This document shows positions 14,702 through 22,611 of a stretch of DNA of 25,644 nucleotides, piece by piece (the stretch's first letter is position 1; every line of letters starts with the position of its first letter). The stretch is from an uncultured Collinsella sp. GTDB lineage: Bacteria; Actinomycetota; Coriobacteriia; Coriobacteriales; Coriobacteriaceae. Where the stretch lies: positions 1 to 25,644 of the forward strand of contig UQIT01000029.1 of assembly GCA_900541175.1 (NCBI GenBank), given 5' to 3'. A program made the translations under genes and the position numbers. The notes beneath the pieces are model-generated. The model saw only the letters and a program-made list of their open reading frames with translations. It did not search any database and was not told where the DNA came from.

Positions 14702-16222
14702 GTGGCCCAAGAGACGTTTAGCGATCGCCTGCGACAGGCTATGTCCGATCGCGACGTTCGCCAGTCGGACGTGATCCGCGTATCGGAGATGCTCGGCAAA
14801 AAACTCGGCAAGAGTCAGATAAGCCAATATGTGAGCGGCAAGACGATCCCGCGGCGCGATGTGGCTGAGCTGCTCGCCCGTATTTTGGAGGTCGATGTTA
14901 CCTGGCTGCTTGCCGGCGACGCCGATCAAGGCGAGGCATCATCACCCCGCAACGATTCCAAGCCCGAACCCCATCCCTCAGCTCAAATTGCAAGGAGCAC
15001 CACCATGCGCACTTTTTCTAAATCCACCAAGCTCGATAACGTCCTGTATGACGTGCGTGGTCCCGTCGTCGACGAGGCCGCCCGTATGGAGGACGAGGGC
15101 GAGCGCATCCTCAAGCTCAATATCGGCAACCCGGCGCCCTTCGGTTTCCGCACGCCCGATGAGGTCATCAAGGACATGCGCCAGCAGCTGCCCGACTGCG
15201 AAGGCTATTCCAACTCGCGCGGCCTGTTCTCTGCGCGCAAGGCAATCATGCAGTACTCGCAGATCAAGGGCCTGCCCAACGTTCAGATGGAGCACATCTA
15301 CACGGGCAACGGCGTGTCCGAGCTCATTCAGCTTTCGATGAACGCGCTGCTCGACAATGGCGACGAGATTCTGATCCCCAGCCCCGACTATCCGCTCTGG
15401 ACGGCGTGCGCAACCCTTGCCGGCGGTCATCCTGTGCACTATCTGTGCGATGAGCAGGCGGATTGGTATCCCGACTTGGAGGATATGGAGTCCAAGATTA
15501 CGAGCGCGACCAAAGCTCTCGTCATCATCAACCCCAATAACCCCACGGGTTCCGTCTATCCGCGCGAGGTGCTCGAGGGCATCGTCGAGGTTGCACGCAG
15601 GCATCAGCTGATGATCTTTGCCGATGAGATCTATGACCGCCTGTGCATGGACGGCTATGAGCACGTCTCCATTGCATCACTCGCCCCCGACCTGCCCTGC
15701 ATTACGTTTAGCGGCCTTTCCAAGTCGCACATGATCGCGGGCTATCGTATTGGCTGGATGGTGCTTTCGGGCAACCAGCGCTGCATGAGCGACTTCATCA
15801 TGGGCGTCAACATGCTCTCTAACATGCGCCTGTGCTCCAATGTGCCGGCTCAGTCGATCGTTCAGACGGCGCTCGGCGGACACCAGTCGGTCAATGACTA
15901 CATCCGCCCCGGCGGTCGTGTCTACGAGCAGCGCAACTTTGTGTATGAGGCGCTCAGCAAGATCGACGGCATCTCGGTGGTCAAGCCGCGTGCGGCGTTC
16001 TATATCTTCCCCAAGATGGATGTTAAAAAGTTCAACATCACCGACGACGAGCAGTTTGCCCTCGACCTGCTGCACGAGAAGAAAATTCTGATCACGCGCG
16101 GCGGCGGCTTTAACTGGGGTGAGCCCGACCACTTCCGCATCGTGTACCTGCCGCGCATGGAAGTGCTCAAAGAGTCGCTCGAAGACCTCGCCGATTTCTT
16201 TGATCACTACCGCCAGGCGTAA
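14702..16222 (+). CDS. XRE-HTH domain fused to AlaA-type alanine aminotransferase
   Basis: A 506-residue fusion. Residues 1-75 are an XRE/Cro helix-turn-helix (SDRLRQAMSDRDVRQSDVIR, then SQISQYVSGKTIPRR and ELLARILEVDVTWLLAG), followed by a Ser/Pro linker. From about residue 102 (MRTFSKSTKLDNVLYDVRGP) it aligns closely from end to end with E. coli AlaA, a PLP enzyme converting pyruvate and glutamate to alanine and 2-oxoglutarate. The PLP Lys341 is in GLSKSHMIAGYRIGW; NPNNPTG and FADEIYD are present. The GTG at 14702 follows AAGGAGG. A second ATG at 15005, with AAGGAG 7 nt upstream, would give the 405-residue enzyme alone. Similar HTH-aminotransferase fusions are, as I recall, annotated in bifidobacteria and relatives (PRK13355). 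Three upstream AATTGAAC boxes suggest autoregulation. Confidence 0.93.
   Translation: MAQETFSDRLRQAMSDRDVRQSDVIRVSEMLGKKLGKSQISQYVSGKTIPRRDVAELLARILEVDVTWLLAGDADQGEASSPRNDSKPEPHPSAQIARSTTMRTFSKSTKLDNVLYDVRGPVVDEAARMEDEGERILKLNIGNPAPFGFRTPDEVIKDMRQQLPDCEGYSNSRGLFSARKAIMQYSQIKGLPNVQMEHIYTGNGVSELIQLSMNALLDNGDEILIPSPDYPLWTACATLAGGHPVHYLCDEQADWYPDLEDMESKITSATKALVIINPNNPTGSVYPREVLEGIVEVARRHQLMIFADEIYDRLCMDGYEHVSIASLAPDLPCITFSGLSKSHMIAGYRIGWMVLSGNQRCMSDFIMGVNMLSNMRLCSNVPAQSIVQTALGGHQSVNDYIRPGGRVYEQRNFVYEALSKIDGISVVKPRAAFYIFPKMDVKKFNITDDEQFALDLLHEKKILITRGGGFNWGEPDHFRIVYLPRMEVLKESLEDLADFFDHYRQA
14992..15007 (+). promoter_or_regulatory. Internal ribosome-binding site and start for AlaA domain alone
   Basis: AAGGAG (14992-14997) lies 7 nt before an in-frame ATG (15005) exactly where similarity to stand-alone AlaA begins. 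This could allow a second product without the HTH domain. Translation from it is inferred from the motif and spacing only. Confidence 0.5.
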
Positions 16223-16243
16223 CGGCAAAGGTAGCCTGTAATG

Positions 16244-16280
16244 AAACGGTCGGCCCGCAACGGATGCGGGCCGACCGTTT
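16244..16280 (+). terminator. Terminator after HTH-aminotransferase gene
   Basis: 15-bp perfect arms (AAACGGTCGGCCCGC and its complement) with a 7-nt loop end in TTTTCTGT. The hairpin begins 22 nt past the stop codon. Confidence 0.92.
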
Positions 16281-16350
16281 TCTGTCTAAGCCCGTGCTGT
16301 TAGCGCTTGTCTCGTTGAGCGGGCGAGGTTCGCGTGTGAGCGGTAAGTTC

Positions 16351-16416
16351 TATTCCAAAATGGAATACAGTTGACTTAAGCTGGAATTGATGTCCGGGTA
16401 CCTGCTTTTCTAGAAT
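16351..16416 (+). promoter_or_regulatory. Promoter and operator of the PTS/ceramidase-like locus
   Basis: The palindrome TATTCCA-AAA-TGGAATA (16351-16367) contains a T-N11-A LysR-type core. A further TGGAAT half-site is at 16382-16387, 21 bp (two turns) from the same half-site of the palindrome. It abuts a promoter: TTGATG (16387-16392), 18-bp spacer, TAGAAT (16411-16416, five of six matches to consensus). This layout of a strong site plus a phased activation site at the -35 is typical of LysR activation; the LysR protein at 21652-22575 is the likely ligand (inferred). Confidence 0.65.
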
Positions 16417-16448
16417 GTTTTCAACAAGATGAAAGGCGGTTCCAACCA

Positions 16449-17483
16449 ATGATTATCGATGCAAATTCCTACTGGTTCGACGAGCGCATCTTTCATGACG
16501 AGACGCTCTGCGAACAGTTTTTGGCCGAGGTACCCCGCGCCTATGACACCGAAGGCTATCTGACCATGAATTCCGCCGGCAAACGACAGATCGTGATCGA
16601 GATGCCCGCCGGTTCTCCGGGTCTTAACTACATTGAGGGCGACTACACCCTCGAGAAGCGCTTGGCCGATATGGATGGGGCGGGGGTCGACAAGGCGATC
16701 CTCAAGCTCCCCGGCTGTCACGAGTGGATGTCGCTCGAGATGTGCCGGCGTTTCAACGACGGTATGGCTGCTGACGCGAAGGCGTCAAGTGGCCGTCTGA
16801 TTCCGCTTGTCGCCGTGCCGCCCTTTGGCACCAAAGCGAATTTGGAGGAGCTCGACCGCAGGCTCGACGATGGTTTTGCGGGTGTGCAGCTCTGCGCTCA
16901 CTACGGCAAGCGCTATCTCGACGACCAGGTCTTCTCGAGCTTTTTCGAGCACCTGAACGAACGCCATGCCACCGTTTACGTGCACCATGTTCCCGTGCCG
17001 GTCGAGAACGAATCGCTTCTCGCGTACGACAACCTTCGCCGCTCTTATGGCCGCTGCGTCGACCAAACTACGGCGATCGGCCGAGAGATCTTTGGCGATT
17101 TCTTTGAGTGCTACCCCAATATCAAGATGGTCCACTCCATGCTCGGCGGCGCATACTTTGCGTTCAAGGAGATGCTGCTGCCTCATGGTCCCAAGCGCCC
17201 TGATGCTTCTGGCCGTTTTCAGGTCGATACCGAGACCGTTTCCAGGCGCCTCGAGAACAACATCTATTTCGACATGTCCCATGCTCAGCCTTGGGGCAAG
17301 ACACTCCTTGCCTGCGCGGTTGACGTGCTGGGTGCAGACCATATTGTTTTTGGCACGAGCTATCCCGTTAAACGCGAGTGGCTCACCGAGGGTGTCGCCT
17401 GCGTTCGCGCTGCAAATCTGAGCGATACAGACAGCGACCTTGTGCTTGGCGGTACGGCGCAGCAACTGTACGGTGTCGAGTGA
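16449..17483 (+). CDS. Amidohydrolase-2-like protein with degenerate metal site
   Basis: A 344-residue TIM-barrel protein of the amidohydrolase-2 (ACMSD-like) family, whose members hydrolyse or decarboxylate using a single metal. The barrel pattern is recognisable: MIID at strand 1, YVHHVPV (His179/180) at strand 5, HSMLGG (His229) at strand 6 and IVFGTSYPV at strand 8. However, the strand-1 HxH is replaced by NSY (Asn6, Tyr8), and the strand-8 Asp (GSDYP in the family) is Ser304. Normal metal-dependent chemistry is therefore doubtful; it may use another mechanism or be a binding or structural partner. It is first in the locus with two ceramidase-like genes and a PTS, with the next gene 26 nt away. 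The start has only a modest AAAGGCGG site. Confidence 0.8.
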   Translation: MIIDANSYWFDERIFHDETLCEQFLAEVPRAYDTEGYLTMNSAGKRQIVIEMPAGSPGLNYIEGDYTLEKRLADMDGAGVDKAILKLPGCHEWMSLEMCRRFNDGMAADAKASSGRLIPLVAVPPFGTKANLEELDRRLDDGFAGVQLCAHYGKRYLDDQVFSSFFEHLNERHATVYVHHVPVPVENESLLAYDNLRRSYGRCVDQTTAIGREIFGDFFECYPNIKMVHSMLGGAYFAFKEMLLPHGPKRPDASGRFQVDTETVSRRLENNIYFDMSHAQPWGKTLLACAVDVLGADHIVFGTSYPVKREWLTEGVACVRAANLSDTDSDLVLGGTAQQLYGVE

Positions 17484-17509
17484 GCGGCAATCAGAGGGGA
17501 GTATCTGCC

Positions 17510-18757
17510 ATGGACGAAGGAGAGATGAGGGCTGGGGCCGCTCGTGTGGCCATCGATCTTGGGGACGTGTTGCCGTTCGACGGTTTCGACGAACTCCGTC
17601 ATGAGGTCTTCGCCCGTGCCCTTATCATCGAGGGGACGGGGCGACGCGCCTGCGTCCTTTCGCTTGAGGTCACCTCGATCGCTCCGGCTCTACTCGCCGA
17701 TCTGCGTGAGGTTGTTGAGGATGCCGCCAATTGCAGCGGTGCTTATTCTTGGGTGGTTCCTACCCACACGTTTTCCATGCCTCACGTCCGCACTCCCGGG
17801 CATCTTGCCGACGATGCTACCCGCAATCGCAACGAGCGCTATCGCGCAGCGCTCGTCGCTGCCGCCCGCACGGCTGTCGAGCGCGCTGTTGCGGGCATTC
17901 GCTCTGCCACGCTCGCCACTGTGGAGGGCGAATGCCCCGTGAACGTTAATCGCGACATTGAGACGCCTGCCGGCTGGTGGTTGGGCTCGAATCCCAGGGG
18001 GTTTGCCGACCACACGATGCCCGTACTCGCCATAAGGGATGCCGGGGGCGAGTATGTTGCCGTGCTCGCGACGGCGGACGTTCAGTCCTCCGTGCTCGAC
18101 GGGTCGCGCGACTCCGAGGGGAGGCGCATGGCGAGCGGAGACCTCTTTGGTTTTGCCGCCATGTCACTCGAGCGCGAGCTGGGCGGCGTTGCCCTGTTGC
18201 TGCCAGGCGCCGCGGGCGACCAAGGTCCGGCGGAGCGCGCCATGAACGTCATGTTCGATGCGGCCGGCGTTAAGCAGACGGTCGATGCCCATGAGGACGG
18301 ATACCGCATGCTGCACCAGCAGGGGCAGGCCTTGGGCGATGCTTTAATCGAGGCCGCTCGCATGGCGCGTGAGGATGACGCTACCGGCATCGATGCCCGC
18401 ACGGTCGACGTTCTCCTGCCCGCTCAGACACGCGCCGATTTTCACTCTTTGGCTCCGCACCGAACGTATGAGTTTCATGCCGCTGGCGAGCAGCGCACGA
18501 GGGCCTATCTGCTCCGGCTGGGAAACGTCGAGCTTGTCGGCGTACAACCCGAGGTCTCGAGTGCATTCGGCGCCACTGTGCGCGCCGCTCGGTCCGGCTC
18601 TGTGTTCTTTGCCACGCTCGTCAACGGCGGACAGAAGTACCTACCGGCTCCCGACGCGTACGAAAAGATCACCTATGAGGCCATGAACTCCGGTTTTGCC
18701 GCCGGATCCCATGAGCGCCTCGTCGAAATCATCATTGCCGCCTTGAATGCGGCGTGA
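17510..18757 (+). CDS. Neutral-ceramidase-like protein with degenerate catalytic site
   Basis: A 415-residue relative of the neutral/alkaline ceramidase N-terminal domain family (PF04734-type), enzymes that cut amide bonds of N-acyl sphingosine with a zinc and a Ser. No signal peptide, so probably cytosolic. The fold markers are present (RAGAARVAIDL start, THTF, GAAGD, VGVQPEVSSAFG, NGGQKYLPAPDAYE), but key residues are altered: the HxH motif reads HTF (His86, Phe88), the zinc His on the next conserved strand is Gln192 (ATADVQSS), and the nucleophile Ser of GDxSP is Gly239 (GDQGP). It is probably not a classical hydrolase. The start at 17510 follows GAGGGGA. It lies 26 nt after the amidohydrolase and 18 nt before its intact-looking paralogue. 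Confidence 0.78.
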   Translation: MDEGEMRAGAARVAIDLGDVLPFDGFDELRHEVFARALIIEGTGRRACVLSLEVTSIAPALLADLREVVEDAANCSGAYSWVVPTHTFSMPHVRTPGHLADDATRNRNERYRAALVAAARTAVERAVAGIRSATLATVEGECPVNVNRDIETPAGWWLGSNPRGFADHTMPVLAIRDAGGEYVAVLATADVQSSVLDGSRDSEGRRMASGDLFGFAAMSLERELGGVALLLPGAAGDQGPAERAMNVMFDAAGVKQTVDAHEDGYRMLHQQGQALGDALIEAARMAREDDATGIDARTVDVLLPAQTRADFHSLAPHRTYEFHAAGEQRTRAYLLRLGNVELVGVQPEVSSAFGATVRAARSGSVFFATLVNGGQKYLPAPDAYEKITYEAMNSGFAAGSHERLVEIIIAALNAA

Positions 18758-18775
18758 CACAGAAGGAGAACGTGC

Positions 18776-19894
18776 ATGAACATTGGACACGCGCGCCGCA
18801 AAATCACCCCACAGGGCGACATCTACCTGATTGGCTACCGCAATCTTCCCAACCGTCTTGAACCTGCGACGGGCGTCCATGACGACGTCTTCGCCAATGC
18901 CATCCTCTTCCAGCAAGGCGAACGTGAAGTGTTTCTCTTTAATGCCGATGTCCTCGAGTTCGAGGAAAGCATGGCCGAGGAAGTCAAGACAATGCTCGCC
19001 GAGCGCTACGGCATTGACCGTGATTGCGTCCTGCTCTCGGCGACGCACGACCATACTTCAATCGTCGCTTACCACCGCAACTGGTGGACGGGAAAATTCG
19101 ACGAGAACTACTACCGCTGGTTCCTCGATACCATTTGCCAATGCTTTGAAGAGTGCCGCGCCAACGCACAGCCCGCGATTTGTCGCTTGGGCAAGCAGGT
19201 CATCACCGGTTTCTACGACAACCGCATCATCCCAGGTGAACTCGCCGACAATGAGGTCATTGTCGTATCGTTCTTCGATACCGAAGGCAAGCCATTTGCG
19301 GGCTTTGTGAACTGGGCGGTGCATTCTGCCTGTGTCGGACCCGACTGCACGGAGCTCACGAGCGAACTCGCCGGTCTTACCGGCAAAAAGCTCGCTCAGA
19401 GTCTTGGTTACTATCCGGCCATGGTCGTCGGTGCTGCTGGCGATTGTAGCGACCGCAATTTTCGCCAGGGACGTGGCATTCCCGAGGTTGAGCGTGTTTC
19501 GACCGGTCTTGCCAAGGCGATTTCCCAGATCAAGCTCGATCGCGAGGTCGTTCTTGACCGCATCGAGCCTCAGACGTTCTATCACACCGTTGCCCATGAC
19601 GACTTTTCACTCACGCTTAAGTGTGCCGTCATCAGTCTGGGCGGCCTGCATCTCTTCGTGTTCCCGAGTGAACTCGGCAGCGACCTGGGCATTCGCATGA
19701 AGCGCGAATGTCCGGTCGAGGGAATAGTCTGCGGTTACACCAACGGCTATTTTGAGTATTTCCTTCCGGCACGCGAGTACGGCCTCTCCTTTGAGACCGA
19801 GCGTACTCAGATTCCCCAGGGCGAACCGGAACGCCTGTGTGACAAGTTCTGCCAGACGACGAGACTTCTCGGCGCAGCAGCTTCGCGTCTGTAG
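18776..19894 (+). CDS. Neutral-ceramidase-like hydrolase, catalytic residues kept
   Basis: A 372-residue single-domain member of the neutral ceramidase N-terminal family, without signal peptide. Compared with the Pseudomonas enzyme it keeps the HxH zinc motif (SATHDHTS, His91/His93), the second zinc His (NWAVHSACV, His183), the Ser nucleophile motif (GAAGDCSDRN, Ser225), a Glu in FPSELGSDLGIRMK and the Tyr-rich VCGYTNGYFEYFLPAREY block. It should therefore be an active amidase, but a cytosolic location and a PTS neighbour argue against ceramide as substrate; an N-acylated, PTS-imported compound is a reasonable guess. The start at 18776 follows GAAGGAG. It is 18 nt after the degenerate paralogue, suggesting duplication and possible complex formation. 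The next 191 bases to the PTS gene hold no gene I can support. Confidence 0.82.
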   Translation: MNIGHARRKITPQGDIYLIGYRNLPNRLEPATGVHDDVFANAILFQQGEREVFLFNADVLEFEESMAEEVKTMLAERYGIDRDCVLLSATHDHTSIVAYHRNWWTGKFDENYYRWFLDTICQCFEECRANAQPAICRLGKQVITGFYDNRIIPGELADNEVIVVSFFDTEGKPFAGFVNWAVHSACVGPDCTELTSELAGLTGKKLAQSLGYYPAMVVGAAGDCSDRNFRQGRGIPEVERVSTGLAKAISQIKLDREVVLDRIEPQTFYHTVAHDDFSLTLKCAVISLGGLHLFVFPSELGSDLGIRMKRECPVEGIVCGYTNGYFEYFLPAREYGLSFETERTQIPQGEPERLCDKFCQTTRLLGAAASRL

Positions 19895-20085
19895 GCCTGA
19901 TTGCGTGGCATGGGCCAATGAGGCTCACTGCCATGTGATCGGCATCTTCCATCTTCTCTGCCGTTTCCCATCCCGGGCGTACGTGCGTCCGCGGATTTCA
20001 AAGGGGGAGCGGGTTTCTTGTCCTCCCACGTCGACTACGGAGGCATGAAATCTACGCTATGCCCCGCTCAGAAAAGGAGAATTCC

Positions 20086-21528
20086 ATGAAATACCAGAAG
20101 CTTTGCGATGAAATCATCACAAAGGTCGGTGGTCGAGACAATGTGTTAGACGTGAGCCACTGCATTACGCGTCTCCGCTTCCACCTCAAGGATGAATCGC
20201 TCGCCCAGACCAATGAGCTTAAGGCAACGAAGGGCGTCGTTGACGTCATCCAGGCCGGCGGACAGTATCAGGTCGTGATTGGTGCCACTGTCGAGGCCGT
20301 CTACAACGACCTTGTTCAGATTGGCGGGTTCGACTCCAAACCCGCACTCGATATCGATGAGGGCGACGACGTCAAAAAGGGCGATCCATTCTCGCGTCTG
20401 CTTGCCATCATCTCCGAGATCCTGCAACCGGTTCTTGGCGTGCTTATGGCCGGTGGCTTTATCAAGTCGATGCTCGCGCTCTGCACGGTTGCCGGTTGGC
20501 TTGCCAAGGACAGCAATACGTATGTGACGCTCTCGGCAATCGGAGATTCGGTCTTCTATTACTTTCCGCTAATCATTGGCTGGACGTCGGCCAAGAAGTT
20601 CGGACTTAAGCCCGTTATGGGAATGGCGCTCGGTGGTATCCTCGTCTACCCGACGCTCGTTGCCCTTATGGGCGGAGATCCGCTCTACACGCTCGGCGCC
20701 GGCACGGTCTTCGAGTCCAATGTCTATGGTGATATTTTTGGCATCCCGCTGATCATGCAGAATTACTCATCGACGATTCTGCCTGCGATCTTTATCGTCT
20801 GGATTGCCTCCAAGGTGCACAAGGCCCTTTCTAACGCGCTGCCCGCGCTTGTGAGCTCGTTCTTCTCCAACATCCTGACGCTCCTCATTTGTGGCATCCT
20901 TGGCCTGCTTGTGGTCGGTCCGGTCATGACGGTCCTCTCCAACATCGTTGCCCAGATCATTCTGATGCTCATCAACGTCCAGCCCGCCCTCGCCGGCTTT
21001 GTCATCGGCACGTTCTGGAGCTTGCTCGTCATGTTCGGCCTGCACTGGGGTATCATCCCGCTGTGGTTTCTCGATGTCGCAACCTACGGCTATGACCTCA
21101 TTAATCCGCTCGTGTATGCAGGCGGTTGTGCCATCGCCGGTGCTGTGCTTGGCATGGTCATCCGAACCAAGGATTCCGAGGAAAATGCTGCCGTCAACAT
21201 TCCCGCCCTTGTCTCTTCGATTTTCGGTGTCAACGAGCCTGCGCTTTACGCCATCTTGCTGCCGCGTAAGCGCCTTATGTGGGCAACCTTTATTTCCGCT
21301 GGTGTAGGCGGCGCCATCGCCGGCCTCATGGGTGCCAAACTCTATGCCTTCGGTGCCTCCGGCCCGCTCGGTTTCCCGAGCTTTATTAACCCTGCCGGCA
21401 TCGACACGGGCTTTATCGGCCTTGTCATCTCCGGTGTGGTCGCTTTCGTTCTGGCTCTTGTCGCCGCTATGGTGATCGGTACCAGGAAGGACGAGGGCGG
21501 TAAGGCGCTCAACATCTCGGTGGACTAG
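20086..21528 (+). CDS. PTS IIBC permease, beta-glucoside (Glc) family
   Basis: A 480-residue phosphotransferase permease that imports and phosphorylates a sugar or glycoside. An N-terminal IIB domain (about 1-85) has the phosphorylation site Cys26 in DVSHCITRLRFHLKD; the linker is followed by a IIC domain of about ten membrane segments, with FSRLLAIISEILQPVLGVLMAGG, GLHWGIIPLWFLD and SSIFGVNEPALYAILLP typical of BglP/ScrA-type proteins. It ends after the IIC domain, without the fused IIA often found in BglP, so a IIA encoded elsewhere must serve it. The ATG at 20086 follows AAAAGGAG at good spacing and begins at the IIB domain; an upstream in-frame ATG at 20059 adds nine unlikely residues. 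It is last in the plus-strand locus and ends in a strong terminator. Confidence 0.93.
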   Translation: MKYQKLCDEIITKVGGRDNVLDVSHCITRLRFHLKDESLAQTNELKATKGVVDVIQAGGQYQVVIGATVEAVYNDLVQIGGFDSKPALDIDEGDDVKKGDPFSRLLAIISEILQPVLGVLMAGGFIKSMLALCTVAGWLAKDSNTYVTLSAIGDSVFYYFPLIIGWTSAKKFGLKPVMGMALGGILVYPTLVALMGGDPLYTLGAGTVFESNVYGDIFGIPLIMQNYSSTILPAIFIVWIASKVHKALSNALPALVSSFFSNILTLLICGILGLLVVGPVMTVLSNIVAQIILMLINVQPALAGFVIGTFWSLLVMFGLHWGIIPLWFLDVATYGYDLINPLVYAGGCAIAGAVLGMVIRTKDSEENAAVNIPALVSSIFGVNEPALYAILLPRKRLMWATFISAGVGGAIAGLMGAKLYAFGASGPLGFPSFINPAGIDTGFIGLVISGVVAFVLALVAAMVIGTRKDEGGKALNISVD

Positions 21529-21548
21529 TCTGTCTGCGCACTTTAACT

Positions 21549-21589
21549 AAATATGCCTCGGACGGCGACGTGCCGCCCGAGGCATATTT
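21549..21589. terminator. Bidirectional terminator between PTS and LysR genes
   Basis: 13-bp perfect arms AAATATGCCTCGG (21549-21561) and CCGAGGCATATTT (21577-21589), with a loop that can pair further (CGGC/GCCG). It is 20 nt past the PTS stop and about 60 nt past the stop of the convergent LysR gene. Confidence 0.9.
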
Positions 21590-21651
21590 GTGTTTCGTGC
21601 CGTTGTCAGCGTGTTTACGGACGCAAGTCTGCGGTTGTGGAGCAGCGGGGA

Positions 21652-22575
21652 TTATGACGGTCGTGCCGCGGTGGAAGACGCACGGTCGCCCTGCAGGAGC
21701 TGACGGTAGGGGAGGAAGCCAATGAACGAGACGACCGCCTGCGAGTGCGCGGCGTTTCGCTTGAGGTAGAGCCTTACCTCGGAGGTCGTCGCGGGCTCAA
21801 GCGGCACCAGGGCTACCTTTCCGCTGGCGAGCGATTCCGTCGGCTTGCGCATGAGGAATGAGACGCCGGCGCCGCGCGCGACAAGGGAGATGATGTTCTC
21901 GGCTCGTTTGCCGGTGAACGTAACACGTGGGCCAAATCCAGCTTCGCGACAAAGGGAAAGGACGAGCTCGCTTACGAACGAGCCTTGGGGAAGCATGAGG
22001 AAATTCTCGTCGATAAGGTCGTCTATCTCGACGGTGTCACGTTCGGCGAGCGGATGGTCGAGTGGAAGGACGGCCACGAGCCGGTCGGTCGTAAAGGGAA
22101 TCTTTTTGAACTCCGGCTCGATGACGCCGCCGTCACGGATGAAGGCCAGGTCAATGTCCTCGTGCAGGAGCATGCGCTTGAGTGTGTCGCCTTCGCCCTC
22201 GATGAGCTCAACAGAATATGAGGGGTTCGCCTGCTGAAAATCGATGACGGCGTCCGTGATCCCATAAGGGGCCATAATGGGGATAGAACCTACGGTGAGG
22301 TGCTCGAGCGGCTCACCTGCGCCTATTTGAATGGCGGCAAGATAGCGGTGCTGAAGCGTCGCAATTTTTTGCGCATAGGGGAGGAGCGCTTCACCTTGCG
22401 CGGTGAGTGTTACGTGGCGCTGGCTTCGATCGATGAGCTTGCAGCCGAGTTCGTGCTCCATTGCCATGATGTGCTTGGAGAGGGTTGATTGCGACATGAA
22501 AAGCAGTTCCGCCGCATCAAGAAACGTGCGTGACTGCGCTAAGATGGCGAATTCGCCAAAGCGGCTGATATCCAT
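21652..22575 (-). CDS. LysR-family regulator, likely of the adjacent PTS locus
   Basis: A 307-residue LysR-type regulator: N-terminal winged helix (MDISRFGEFAILAQSRTFLDAAELL, recognition segment FMSQSTLSKHIMAMEHELG), then an effector domain from about residue 90 (LEHLTVGSIPIMAPYGI). The C-terminal 15 or so residues are a loose Ser/Ala/Arg tail. The ATG at 22575 has GGAGG 8 nt upstream, itself part of the palindrome GGAGGCCTCC. It is convergent with the PTS locus and separated from it by one terminator; the palindrome at 16351-16367 has LysR geometry, so control of that locus is inferred. The gene starts 37 nt after the deformylase stop on the same strand, so the two are probably co-transcribed. 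Confidence 0.9.
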   Translation of the reverse strand: MDISRFGEFAILAQSRTFLDAAELLFMSQSTLSKHIMAMEHELGCKLIDRSQRHVTLTAQGEALLPYAQKIATLQHRYLAAIQIGAGEPLEHLTVGSIPIMAPYGITDAVIDFQQANPSYSVELIEGEGDTLKRMLLHEDIDLAFIRDGGVIEPEFKKIPFTTDRLVAVLPLDHPLAERDTVEIDDLIDENFLMLPQGSFVSELVLSLCREAGFGPRVTFTGKRAENIISLVARGAGVSFLMRKPTESLASGKVALVPLEPATTSEVRLYLKRNAAHSQAVVSFIGFLPYRQLLQGDRASSTAARPS

Positions 22576-22611
22576 AGGGAGGCCTCCGGTACCCTCATTT
22601 TGGCAGGTGGC

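Noticed and set aside
20045..20089. A 14-codon leader ORF (MKSTLCPAQKRRIP) whose stop overlaps the PTS start codon
   Set aside because: The GGAGG lies only one base before its ATG, too close for normal initiation, and the PTS gene has its own AAAAGGAG at good spacing.
16449..21528. The whole locus as a sphingolipid/ceramide degradation operon
   Set aside because: The ceramidase-like proteins have no export signal, one lacks its catalytic residues, and ceramide is not a PTS substrate; the family name alone does not support it.
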